A DNA stretch of 64,000 nt from Zanthoxylum bungeanum. Taxonomy: Eukaryota > Streptophyta > Magnoliopsida > Sapindales > Rutaceae. Below are positions 1 to 10,155 of this stretch, piece after piece. The notes beneath the pieces were generated by a model. That model did not search any database. It was not told the DNA's origin and saw only the letters and a program-made list of their open reading frames with translations. Numbering within the stretch: position 1 is the stretch's first letter; every line of letters starts with the position of its first letter. The stretch is from the NCBI GenBank assembly GCA_019454045.1, contig SKCR01038149.1, forward strand, positions 62,001 to 126,000, written 5' to 3'. Made by a program: the position numbers and the translations under genes.

Positions 1-102
1 TTCTCAAGAGCTGTAACAGCTGCAATGGCAGTATCTGGCCAGATAAAAGACTTCCCATTCTGTAAAAAAGAAGAAGGGAAAACTAGTTGTTTGGGTGACT
101 GA
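1..102 (+). pseudogene. possible C-terminal coding scrap, unrecognised
   Basis: Frame 1 is open from the window edge to a TGA at 100-102, giving 33 codons that end in CKKEEGKTSCLGD. The composition (alanine-rich, then charged and cysteine-containing) looks more like a protein tail than the AT-rich DNA that follows. I do not recognise the family and no upstream part is visible. It could be the last exon of a host gene extending left of the window, a captured gene piece, or a chance open frame. The stretch is short, so certainty is low. Confidence 0.25.
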
Positions 103-588
103 TTACCGTAATCGATTAGTTGTTGCCGTTGATGCTATTGGGTTTTCTTCATTTGATTCAAATGTGTGTAATATCATATAATTATTGAGTAATAATAAGA
201 TTATTTGATATTACAGGTTTGACAACTTTGTTGGAAATTTGGATGTTCAAGTGTATGTTGAGTGTTTGGCTGTTTCCAGATTTTTAAGTTTGTAATTGAA
301 GTGTTGAACTGTTGAAGTGTTTGCTTTGTAAGTTGAAACTTGGAATGATTTGTAATATTAGTTGTTTGGCATGTTTCCAGATTTATAAGTTGAACTATTG
401 AAGTGTTTGCTTTGTAAGTTGGAATGTTTGGAAGTTGAATTGAATGATTGAATTTGAACCGAATGATTTGTAATATTAATATTTTGTAGTTTAATTCATT
501 AAACTTTTGTTGTACAAATTACAAAATAAATTACAAAGTACAAACTATAAAAATAATCAGCAATGAAAAAGAAAGAAAACACTAACTT
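103..588. other. AT-rich non-coding DNA with a degenerate duplication
   Basis: No gene is visible. Two imperfect copies of a roughly 100-bp unit lie at about 255-350 and 360-430. Both carry a GTTTCCAGATTT motif followed by AAGTGTTTGCTTTGTAAGTT. It could be a 3' UTR or downstream sequence of the scrap at the window start. Confidence 0.4.
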
Positions 589-739
589 AGTGTCACTAAG
601 TCAGTAACACATTTACACATGCACAGACGCAGCACAGCAATGAAAAACAAAGAAAAAATTAAATTCCAAAAGTAAGTGTCACTAAGTCAGTAACACAGAG
701 CACAGCAATGAAAAACAAAGAACAAAATTAAATTCCAAA
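589..739 (+). repeat. two-copy direct repeat
   Basis: A unit starting AGTGTCACTAAGTCAGTAACACA and ending AAATTCCAAA occurs at 589-674 and again from 675. The second copy lacks an internal stretch of about 19 bp (TTTACACATGCACAGACGC). It lies just upstream of the tRNA-like segment. Confidence 0.75.
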
Positions 740-744
740 TGCCC

Positions 745-812
745 AGCCCATGCCCAGAATCGAACCTATAACCCATTGGAAATCAATCAAACATTTTACC
801 ATTTCAGCTACA
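745..812 (-). repeat. tRNA-derived SINE-like head or tRNA pseudogene
   Basis: Read on the minus strand, TAGCTGAAATGG (from 810 down) resembles the RNA polymerase III A box. GGTTCGATTCT (766 to 756) resembles the B box. The spacing is that of a tRNA gene. There is no clean cloverleaf and the acceptor stem is not obvious, so a SINE head or decayed tRNA is likelier than a working tRNA. Confidence 0.45.
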
Positions 813-875
813 CACTTGTTTTGTTAAAATTATATCATTAAAAATATATATTATATTTTACTGTATTTTTATGTT

Positions 876-1036
876 GACCCGACCCGACCCGCAGTTTTTT
901 AACCATACCCGTTCTGACCCGACCCGCGCGGGTCATCTAATAAATTTTCGGGTTTCGGGTCGACTGATCTGACTGACCCGACCCGATCGGGTCATTAAAA
1001 AATCAAAAAAACCCGACCCGACCCACGAACACCCCT
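876..1036 (-). mobile_element. probable end of a hAT-like non-autonomous DNA transposon
   Basis: The stretch is dominated by GACCCG units in both orientations and ends CGAACACCCCTAG. Its reverse, CTAGGGGTGTTCG followed by GGGTCGGGTCGGG, has the look of plant hAT-type termini. The other end and the target duplication were not identified. It abuts the broken gag fragment, so it probably truncated that Gypsy element. Confidence 0.4.
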
Positions 1037-1256
1037 AGTTGGGTGTCTCCAACAAGTTGGATCGTGGGTCTGGACGATTGGGAAGGTCCATGATTCCTCT
1101 TTGTCCGGAGGTGGGTGAAATATGTTCCAACTGTCTTTGAAGGTCGGAATTGGAAATCTTCATGGCCGAATTTTCCTCTTCCAGAACTCGCAGTCGTTCC
1201 TGGAGGATGGCTAACTGGCTAGCTAGGTGATCTGATTGCTCACTACTCAAAGCCAT
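1035..1256 (-). pseudogene. gag: Gypsy gag N-terminal fragment
   Basis: A 73-codon minus-strand frame starts with ATG at 1256, 58 bp beyond the primer-binding site of the same element. That is where gag of a plant Ty3/Gypsy element should begin. The peptide (MALSSEQSDHLASQLAILQE at its start) is rich in E, L, Q and R and looks like a short coiled coil, as in Gypsy gag leaders. It ends where the hAT-like GACCCG repeats begin, so matrix and capsid parts, zinc knuckle and pol are all missing. In a complete element gag would package the RNA genome in cytoplasmic particles. The assignment rests on position relative to the LTR and primer site, not on a recognised gag domain. Confidence 0.6.
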
Positions 1257-1313
1257 AGTAACGTTTGCAAGATCCGTAGATTGAATCGAGGCTTGTTTAC
1301 TATAAACCGTTAA

Positions 1314-1334
1314 GGCCCCACGGTGGGCGCCAAA
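1314..1334 (-). other. Gypsy primer-binding site
   Basis: The minus strand reads TTTGGCGCCCACCGTGGGGC directly after the LTR end TCTACA. TGGCGCC-type primer sites of this form are typical of plant Tat-like Gypsy elements. It fixes the orientation of the LTR to the right and of the gag start to the left. Confidence 0.75.
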
Positions 1335-1335
1335 T

Positions 1336-2052
1336 TGTAGACGCTGGTTTTCGCCCTAGGTCCACAATCAAGAATTTATAGGTTGATGGCACTAGCGGTC
1401 CTACGAAACAAGAGGTAGATTGAGCGTGGAGAGTCTTCCCACCGGTGTGGTGGGTGCCGTAGGTACTCCGATGCCCAAGTCAGTAGTGGAAAATAGTTGT
1501 TAATGTCGTAGGAGGAGGAGCAAGGTCAGAGATTACCTTGATCCCAGTGGGCTGCCGTGAGGGCGGTAGGTTGGTGGTTCTGAGGGATCTGGAGAGAATA
1601 CGACTAAGCTCCGAGTTCTGCCCCTCCCTTGTAGACTTCTTCTCTTATATATATTCACTCGAGAAGCGTGTATATTTAATGCATTTAATTGCTCGTCCAT
1701 TTGATGCTGGAAATGACTGATTCATGAGGGAGGTAGTTATGAGTCCGAGTGTTTCGTGGGTTGGCACATGATGAGTTTATGATGCTATTTAGGTAAGATA
1801 TTTTCTTGGGTATGTGCTTGTGAAAAAACTTGGACCAATATAGACGTGTAAAAATGGGCTTCCTCTAAGGGTCTTGGGCCATTTTAGATTGATGAGTGAT
1901 GGGTGTTGGGCCTTCCTTTTGTGCATGGGTCCTGAGAAGGTAATTGAGCCTTAAGTCTATTTTGGGAACTGTTAAGGGGAATTGGGGCACATTTGATGTT
2001 GGGCCTGAAGCGAAAATTTAAAAATGCCCTTAGCCCAAATTAGGCCCATACA
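1336..2052 (-). repeat. Gypsy 5' LTR, minus strand
   Basis: The 3' end of the LTR is at 1336 (plus strand TGTAGACG, next to the primer site). The other edge, near 2052, is tentative: the minus strand would begin TGTATGGGCC. A TATATATAAG box lies on the minus strand near 1648-1660. A second copy of the family starts at 63467. The small open frame at 1538-1720 is LTR sequence, not a gene. Confidence 0.6.
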
Positions 2053-2330
2053 ACTATCATTGCTCTTCTCTTTCGTTTTGCAAATAGCAAATGAGATACT
2101 TATCCAATAGGGAGCAATCATATTTTATTGATTACCTCTTACTTCTCACATGCTATATATGTGTCCCTTATATGCTTAGCAAATGGGGAGAACTGTCAAA
2201 TTGGGAGAAATATTTAGATCAATTTAACTCATGTTTATAATGTACCACTTATTTTAAGAAAGATGAGCTATCACTTGTCTTCTCACCTTTTTGCTAATGT
2301 CAAAGGGGGTGAGAAATTATAGGAATGCAC
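2053..2330 (+). mobile_element. SIRE-like Copia 3' untranslated region, left piece
   Basis: The sequence TTTTTGCTAATGTCAAAGGGGGTGAGAAA just before element 1 resembles the purine-rich 3' UTR of SIRE/Maximus Copia elements. Joined across element 1, it continues at 22235 toward a polypurine tract and an LTR. No coding sequence remains. The last five bases, TGCAC, are the target duplication of element 1. Confidence 0.45.
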
Positions 2331-4356
2331 TGTTGGACAATTATGACCCATAACGTCACTATTTGTACAGATCACGGTGTTGTTGTACAAATTAACTATG
2401 TGACAAAGGAGATTGCACTCTTATCATTTGTGATTAGATCACCTATATATATAAATGATAGAAGGTCCCTGTGATTTGTTCCTGGATTAAGAATGATATG
2501 AGACAGTATCAATCCACGAAGGATAAATCACTAAATATCCCTAGTCAGAGCATTATCGAGATTGGACATCGATGAATGCGTAAAAGACTAGTATTACACT
2601 TGTGCGCGTTGTGAGGACACAACGACATAGTTCTCGTATATTTGGGTATAAGATACTCATGCAAGTGTAATAGGAGGTTGTGTTTTGCCGATGGTACGGG
2701 AAACAGCTTCGCTTTGGATAAGACCCCATCGGAATTCCATTGGTAGTATGACTATGTGTCTATGGAAATCCGAAATCAGGGTAGGTGTATTTGGTCTTAA
2801 CCTGAGACTTGCACTGCTAATACATACGACAATTAATATACTTTGGTTGAGGTCGTCCAGGGCTTTAACCGGTTTCTGTGTACGCCAATTTTGGGTATAT
2901 CGAGAATCGTAGTGTGTTGGGTGTGATGTCAAGATGGAAGTGGCACTCCAGTCATATGGAGTTGATGATCGCGCAGGGATACAGAACTGGCTCTCTATAT
3001 AAGGTTGCAACCGTCGGGATAATATGACTTGGTCATGATTATCCGATTATTAAAGAGACTAGTTGCTCGTTATCCGATATATGCTTCGTACAGGGCAGAC
3101 TCTGTACCAGCCCCAGGCCTCGCATGTGATCATCCGATACTGGATAGAAATACGCAATACTACGTATACTATGCCTGATACAGATCCTTTATTCCTGTAA
3201 GGATATTTCCGGAGAATTGGGTAGACATGACGCTTTTCTAGAGGCCAACCTTGTCTTGTAAATCGGTATAAATGTAGTAAGAGGTACTTACGTGTTCGGA
3301 TAGTCCGACGACCGAATTTACTGCCAACATATCTGGGGATCTCATGGGTCGCTTCCCAAAGATTCACCGATGACGTATGACTCGCACTTTTAATTAATCT
3401 GGGATTAATAAGATGAGAGAGAAAATTAATCTAGGATTAATTACGGAGATATTTTATCTGGGATAAAATATCATTTAAAAAGAGAGAGCGATTAATTTGG
3501 AATTAATCGGTAAATTAATATATTCGATATATTAAACGAAATTAGATTTCGACGCGAAATTAAAATTAGATTTTAATTCGGGCGAGCGAATTAATTTAGA
3601 ATTAATTCTTAAGCGACGTGAATAGTGATTTCGCTAGGCGTAATCATTTAATTACATCGCAACAGAAAATTCGTTAATTTGGAATTAGCGAACCCGAGCC
3701 CAAGATTATTTGCGAGCGCATTCGCATTTCGAATTCGAGTGCGGCACTTCAAATCTAGTGTCAAATCGCTAGTCGCATCAAGCGTCAAATCACTTGTCAC
3801 TTTGAGTGATGTGACTTGACAACTTGTGATTGAGTGATGTGTGTGGTTGGCATTTGTGGGCATTAATTGCCTTGACTTTTGGAACCAAATTTTGTGTATT
3901 AGATTTAAGAAATCAAATACCAAAATTACATAACACTTTTATCTCTCTCTCTCCACTAATTCTTCTTCTCTCTCACGCCCACAAGGGCTCAATTTCTTCT
4001 TATGCAATGGCAGTGAACTGTCGTGGAATTGAAGAGGAAAAGGGAAGCAAAGTGTGATTTTGTGGCAAAATCGAGAGTGCTAGCACACTCCGGGATCAAT
4101 ACGAAGGTGATAGGGAAGTCCACCCATGAGCCGGGAATCGTTTCGCAAAGCTTGGAGCTTGATTCTTGCTGATGAAAACCGAAACCAGTGAGGAAATTCA
4201 CTACACTGCCGTGAGCAGTCCACTGTCGAGCAAAGTCAGTTTTTTTGCCTCCGCGTCGCTCAACCGCTCGATGTATGTATTCCGCAACTTCCTCGATGTT
4301 ATTCACACATGTTCATGTTTGATTTGTGATCCTTGGGACCCCTAGAAACACCAACA
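2331..4356 (+). repeat. 5' LTR of Copia element 1
   Basis: The LTR is 2026 bp with TG...CA ends. TATA-like boxes occur near 2448-2456 (CTATATATATAAAT) and at 2994-3003 (CTCTATATAAGG). The second has better spacing for an LTR promoter. The LTR holds a chain of palindromes at 3394-3700 and a conserved GTGCTAGCAC near 4077. The short frames at 2657-3010, 3059-3367 and 3989-4306 recur in other LTR copies because the LTR recurs. I do not treat them as genes. Confidence 0.92.
3394..3700 (+). repeat. chain of short palindromes inside the LTR
   Basis: At least eight successive inverted repeats lie end to end, most with a central trinucleotide of form TNG. Examples: GATATTTTATC/GATAAAATATC about TGG; CGATTAATT/AATTAATCG about TGG; TTAATATAT/ATATATTAA about TCG; CGAAAT/ATTTCG about TAG; TTAAAAT/ATTTTAA about TAG; CGAATTAATT/AATTAATTC about TAG; TTCGTTAATT/AATTAGCGAA about TGG. 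The same chain occurs in every LTR of the group. It lies downstream of the likely TATA box, so it would be transcribed as a series of hairpins. Confidence 0.85.
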
Positions 4357-4357
4357 A

Positions 4358-4369
4358 TGGTATCAGAGC
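4358..4369 (+). other. tRNA-iMet primer-binding site of element 1
   Basis: TGGTATCAGAGC lies one base after the LTR end. It is the standard complement of the initiator tRNA-Met 3' end used by plant Copia elements, and it matches perfectly here. Confidence 0.95.
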
Positions 4370-7220
4370 TTGGTTAAAAGCATGAAAAATATTTAGGGCT
4401 TAAAATTGGGCAAACTTGATTTTGAGCATGATTAATTAAATTTGATGGATTAGTATGCTTAAATATGTTTGAATTAAAGATTGATTGGATCAATTTGTTG
4501 AAATTATGTTTGGAACATTTTTCCCCAATATTTTTGGTCATGGCCGAATGGATAGTGCCCTAATATGTCTTGAGATTTTTGATTTTTGACAATTGGATAT
4601 GTTGGAAATCATTCGGGAATATGATTTAATTTCGATTGTGCGTTTAATTGGATTGAAACCGAATCGCACAAAAATTACTCTATATTGCTGAGACATTAGA
4701 AGCATGATTGGGTTTGATTTTTTGTTAATTTGTGTTGGACACTAATTGATGTAGTTGAGCATGATTAATTAGCCTAATTTGTGTTTTGGAAATAATGATT
4801 TGGGTGATTAATTATGTTAATGCACTTTATGTAATTAAATTGTGAAATTGGGTTTTTGTGATTTAATTAAATTGGGCCTTAAATTGGATTTGGGCTTGTT
4901 ATGTTGTAATTGGGCTTATTGGGCTTTGTTTTACAAAGTTGGGTTTAGGCAAATTGGATTGGATCCAATTGGGTCCAAAACCGCATCCATAAAGGCCAAA
5001 TGCGACAAATGAACCTTTAAAGTTTAATTGGGCCTAATGGGTCAAGATTGATTTCTAGGCTTATGGGATAACTCCCGGATTGGATTTTGGTTATTCGGTT
5101 TGACCCGAGTTGACCAAAAGTCCACGCCTCAAGAAATTAATTAAAAGCCCATTGGACTTCAATTAAATTGACGTTGGACGTTAATCAGGCTTTGAGACCC
5201 GTAACGATTAAATTTGGAATTTAAGTCGTAAAAGTTCATTAATAAAGTGTAATATTTAATATGGAATTAAATAGCGAATTAGAATTAAATAAAAATTGAA
5301 TTGGATTTAATTGTGTAGTTTAATTTAATTCAAGAATTCGTACTTTAAGTACTTATTCGCAAAAACGAGTTTGGCTCGAGCAAAATCAAATCGTTGTTTG
5401 AACATTGGATGATCACTAATTATCAAATTAATTAATTTGATTAGATTGATTGATAACATGCTTGTGTGAATACATGGTTGCGATGCATGAATAATGTATA
5501 TCAGATGGATATTAGATGGGTGGGACAATTTTAGAAATTATTGTAATAAATTTGATTTATTAATTGGACATGCGTGTCCAGCCTTATTACCTTCTTTGTA
5601 TTCTCTTCTCACCTATTCCCCTCAATGTAAATGAGGTTTCTTTAGAAGTGTAGTGTAATGGGTAGAAGAAATATTTGTGCTAGCGGGAGAGAGAAAGGGA
5701 GAGATTTTATCTAGGATCATTGTGTAAAGTATCCATCCGCATATCATTATTACTTTATCATATGCGCTTTTTATGTGTTTAGAATGCATGTTTAAGGGTG
5801 TATGATGATTAGACCTTAACAAAGATAATAAATTGGTTGCCAATTTGCACTCGAAAAACCCTCGCAAAATATTAAGCGTTTTTCCTTCCATTGAGTGATT
5901 CTCACTCAAGATCTGAGACGGCATTGGTTTGTTGGCCAAAGTCAAGACATTTGTCTGTCGAGGATGTGTTTGAATCACGAGAGCTTTGTTACATGTCAGT
6001 GTCTTGTCCAAGTTGTGGTTTGTTGGCCAAAGTCAAGACCACTTCTTGTCCATCGATATTGATTACGAAGCTTTCCATGGTCAATGGGTCGCGCTTGACT
6101 GAGATCACTAAGTTTGTTGTGCCAAAGCCAAGGCTTAGTTGATTCAGAGGAAAAAGGTTAGGTAATACATTGGATGTATTGGCATATATAAGATATATGT
6201 TTCGGACTTGGATGTCCCCCAATCGGATCTAGGAATTAAATTGGATCCAATTGATCTTAGAGATCTACTTAGTTAATTATCATACAATTTGTTGGCCAAA
6301 GTCAAGATCGTGTGATATTTAACGGGATCCTATCCCACTAGGAAACGCGGTTTCCCGAGTACTCGACAGAGGGTTAGAGGCTCGCCAAAAAATAGTGGGA
6401 GGCAAGGATTGAATTTGCAATACTCGTTCAATTACTCGCCATACGCGCTCAAACAAACATCATTCGTCAAATAAATTAAATGTTAGTTGGACTAATATTT
6501 AAATGTTGTTTTTAATAAATAGTTGGACTATATTCCAACTATTCATTTATAGTTGATTTTATAATTGGATTATAATAATCAATATAATTGATTTTAATCT
6601 ATAAAATTATAGTTGATTAAATAGTTGGACTATTGTAATCATTATAATAAATAGTACATTAATCGTTGATTAAATAGTTGGACTATTAGAATCAAGATAT
6701 AAATTGAAAGATTAGCATTTAAAACATAATCTTAGGGAAAATGTGTTTAAATTATTTAATTTTCAAATTGGGAATAAATTTCAGGATGGTCCTGGAAAAT
6801 AACAAGTTATTTTATTTTATAAAATAATATATTAAGCCTAAGCCCGGAGTTAAGCAAACAGTAGAGCATAATCTTTGGAAGATTATGTGATGATAACTTT
6901 AGTGCTTAATCCATTATACTTACCGCAGTAGACTCCTTAATCTCTTAATCATAACTAAGGATTAGATCCTTAAAGAATGATGAAGAAATTGAAGGATCTT
7001 CAAAGAATCTATTCTTAGATTTTAGAAGTACTAATATTGCAATAGTAAACTCTTGGAGAGTTAATGACTATTCTCAAGGAGATAAAGTCAAACTTTGCAA
7101 TTAGGCAAGTAGGGCAAGACGCACCTTACTTCGATATTCTAGAAAGCCGAGGCTAGGCCAAAGGCTTCTGGAGTGTTGAAATAGGCAAAGGAAAAATCAT
7201 TATAGTCTTATGGAAAGATA
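4370..7220 (+). other. long leader of element 1 with no recognisable gag N-terminus
   Basis: About 2.9 kb between the primer site and the first recognisable zinc-knuckle remnant carries no open frame of gag length. It contains runs of GGGCC/TTAATT-rich sequence (4840-5210) and three copies of TTGTTGGCCAAAGTCAAG. It also holds an AT-rich block at 6480-6710 built of repeated AGTTGGACTAT and AGTTGAT units. The same leader is present in elements 2, 3 and 5. The frames at 5622-6222 are not genes. Confidence 0.7.
5929..6308 (+). repeat. three direct copies of an 18-bp motif in the leader
   Basis: TTGTTGGCCAAAGTCAAG starts at about 5929, 6020 and 6289. A related form, TTGTTGTGCCAAAGCCAAG, lies at about 6115. 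The set is conserved in element 3 (about 30960, 31050, 31320) and, inverted, in elements 2 and 5. Confidence 0.8.
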
Positions 7221-7224
7221 AATG

Positions 7225-10130
7225 ACATATCCCAAAATGTCTGTTAAATGTGGCAAACGGGATCGCGGAAGCGTGACTGCCGTTTGGACAAAGCAGACAT
7301 GAAGGAATTGAAGAACGAGCAAGGCTCTAACTTCAAATATGTTTGTCAACATTATGTTCACTACTAGTATTAAAATTGGATTTTAGATACTTAGTGTGGT
7401 ACATAAATATATATTGATGTTCAGAATCTGTTTTGAACATGATACTGACTTCAATTGAGATTTAATCTGCGAATTGTAAACGGGACGAAAGTCGCTGTTT
7501 TAACCGTAGATACCTATATTTAGGAACTACCTCCGGGTGTGTACCTAAATTTGGAAACTGTTATAATGTAACTAGTTTGACTAGAAACATTATCTCTATA
7601 TCAGTGTTTAACCCACTGTGGGTGAACCTTTATATTCTAAAACACTAAAGTGTTTTATTATATAAAGATGATATTGAGATAAACACATTAGATGTGAATA
7701 ACAGAATTTATATTTTGAATATAAATGAATCTCATATATATATTATGACAAACAAATAGCTCAAACTGATTTGATCCGGAGAAACTAATTGTGGCATTGT
7801 TGTCTGGGACATAATTAAACAAGAATCGTATATCCGCACTTTTGAAGAGTGGGTACTAGGACTAATTTGATTCTAATCAAATAAAGTCTACTAATCTAGT
7901 TTATTGGGCAAAGTGCCTAAAACACTATTTACTTGGTAAAAGTATAAAAGCCACCTATCTGTTAGCCCTAGTTCATAGTGAAGCAAGTGGGCCCATGTCT
8001 AGCTAGGCTAGATGTGGATATGAATATTTCGTGACCTATACGGATGTGGCATCGCGTAATGGTTGTGTGTGTTTCTTTTGAGGAACACAAATCGGAAAAT
8101 TTTACAGTTTCGACACGAAATAGACAAACAGATCGGCTAAAATATTAGACCGTCACGGTAGTACCGTAATGGAAAATACTTAAGCAATAAGTTTCTAATA
8201 TACTTGAAAGAGTAAAGTATTCTTTCAATTGAGGACTCCTCTCGGAACACGTCAAAGTGACGGTGTGTCTGAATGGATAAACTGAATTTTGTTGGACATG
8301 ATAAGGTTAATCATGAGTCTCTCTGAGCTACCATTTCCTTCCACGGATAAGCATTAACAGCGCAAGAACTTATTTTGAATAAGGTTCCATTAAAATCCGT
8401 TTGACAGATTTCATATTAGATATGAACGGGAAAGAAACTGGGTTTCTCATTCCTGAATATTTGGGTATGCTAGGCATATGTTTGGATGATACCAAACTAA
8501 AACCTAAATTGGATAAGTGCCAACTGTAGGTTATCTTAGGGATACCAAAGTATTGTACTTATACATCTCACATGAGAACAATTAGATTGTTGCTCGCCAT
8601 GCGGTTTTCCTAAGAGGAATACCGATATGCGGTGGTAAGTGGGAGGATAGTATAACTCGATGAAAATCAGAGTAATACTGTTCAAGGCACCGAATCTTAA
8701 TGGAACATAAATAGTTCATCAAGGATGAAACTATACCATAATCTTCGAATACACAAGAACCACGTATGTCGGAGAGAATCAGAAAACAACCTAGGGTATG
8801 GGTTTCTGATCTCACCTCATGAAGATGTCAATCTTATTGAGGCATACCAACTGACTACGTATGAGGAAGTGATACAAGGTATCGACTCCCTGATCATGGC
8901 AAAGTGCCATGACATCTGAAATGGATTCCATGTATATCAACTATGTTTGGACACTAGTCGATGTACCACAAGGCATTATGCCTACTGGTACTTTATAAGT
9001 CTTCAAGGAAGACGTACATGGATGGAAACATACCAACGTATAAAGCTAGGCTTTTAGCGGAAAGATATCGTTATCAACATTGTGTTGATTACGATTCAAC
9101 CTTTTACCTGTTGCCACGGTAAATCCATCTGGATAATGCTTGCTAAAGCTGCATATTGCATTTTGAAATGTGGCAGCTTGACGGGAAAATCGCTTTCCTG
9201 AAAAAGAAACCTTTCGGAGGATGTTTACAACATCCTGTCGGTTTTGTCGTACCAAAACTAGCAAACAAGGTTTGCGGGTTAATCGATCCATGTATGGATT
9301 GAAGCAAGCATAGGTTCTTGGAATTGTCGTTTTGATGTAATCATAATAGATTATGATTTAATTCAAAACGAAATGATTCTTGTGTATATAAGAGGGTTAG
9401 TGGGAGCGCACTGACAATACTGTCCAATAAATAATGATAACATATATCATTTCTTGAAAATGATATTCCCATAAAATAACTATCGGCGAAAGCTTGACTT
9501 TCAAAAACTCTCTGTGGAATCGTATATTGAAAAATGTACGCGACCTGGTGTCTCATACGCTTTGAGCATATGGATATTCACAAACAGGCCAATCCGAGTG
9601 ATAGTCACTGGATTGAAGTTAAGAACATACTTAGTGTCTGAGAGAACTAAGGATGCTGTCTTAATCTGTGGAGATGGAGAACTTGAAGTGACTGGGATCA
9701 CTGTAGCAAGTTTCCTAACCGATAAAGACGACTAAAAGTCACAAACGGTACTATACAGTTTGAATAACGGTACAGTGAGCTGGAAAACTTCCAAGCAAGA
9801 TACTGTTACCGAATAAACAACAAATGCGGGTTATTGCTGCAGCTGAAGCGACAATAGAAGCCTTCTGGGTCGTTAATAAAATCTAATTAGATTATATATA
9901 GTTCTGTTAGCAGCTGAGCTAGGCGTCAGCAAAGGCTAAAGAATTAACGGTCTCATCAACGATCCAGATAAATACTTCGACTATTCATCTGATACGTACA
10001 AATCATACATCGTGGCGATGTGATGATCGTATAAATCGCATCAGACGATAATCATACAAATCCGCTAACGAAAGATTTTCTCAGCAATTTGAGCCAACAG
10101 TACATAGTTCGGGTGTCAAGCACTCGAGTG
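7225..10130 (+). pseudogene. pol: decayed Copia gag C-terminus and pol, element 1
   Basis: Translated pieces in shifting frames follow Copia order. A zinc-knuckle remnant (KCGKRDRGS) lies near 7235-7280. Protease-region CYNVTSLTRNIISIS starts at 7559. The integrase end KLDKC lies near 8505. RT starts at NNLGYGFLIS, TTYEEVIQGIDS and EMDSMY...VWTLVDVPQG (8785-8970), followed by FSPVATVKSIWIMLAKAAY (from about 9105) and a KQA..SWN.RFD remnant (9300-9340). RNase H appears as ELEVTGITVASF...TDKDD (9679-9735) and VSWKTSKQDTV (9775-9810). Frameshifts and stops occur throughout. The YVDD box is not present, about 85 residues between RT and RNase H are missing, and GYTDAS reads GITVAS, losing the first catalytic aspartate. 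Such a pol cannot make a working reverse transcriptase or integrase. Confidence 0.88.
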
Positions 10131-10144
10131 ACTGGCTATAGGCC

Positions 10145-10155
10145 AAGTGGGAGAT
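10145..10155 (+). other. polypurine tract of element 1
   Basis: AAGTGGGAGAT lies immediately before the 3' LTR, in the position of the plus-strand primer. The same 11 bases precede the LTR in elements 3 and 4 and, inverted, in elements 2 and 5. Confidence 0.9.

Noticed and set aside
2657..3367. Antisense frames of 117 and 102 codons that are conserved at 10482-11192
   Set aside because: They lie inside the two LTRs of the same element. The conservation is that of a duplicated LTR, the frames are not kept in elements 3 and 5, and no domain is recognisable.
5891..6222. Conserved frames on both strands of the leader (also 17999-18414, 30926-31216 and 56941-57258), with LTLANKPQLGQD-like peptides
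   Set aside because: Both strands are open at once and the frame differs in start and end between copies. The peptide repeat is the translation of the repeated 18-mer. I see no initiation context or domain.
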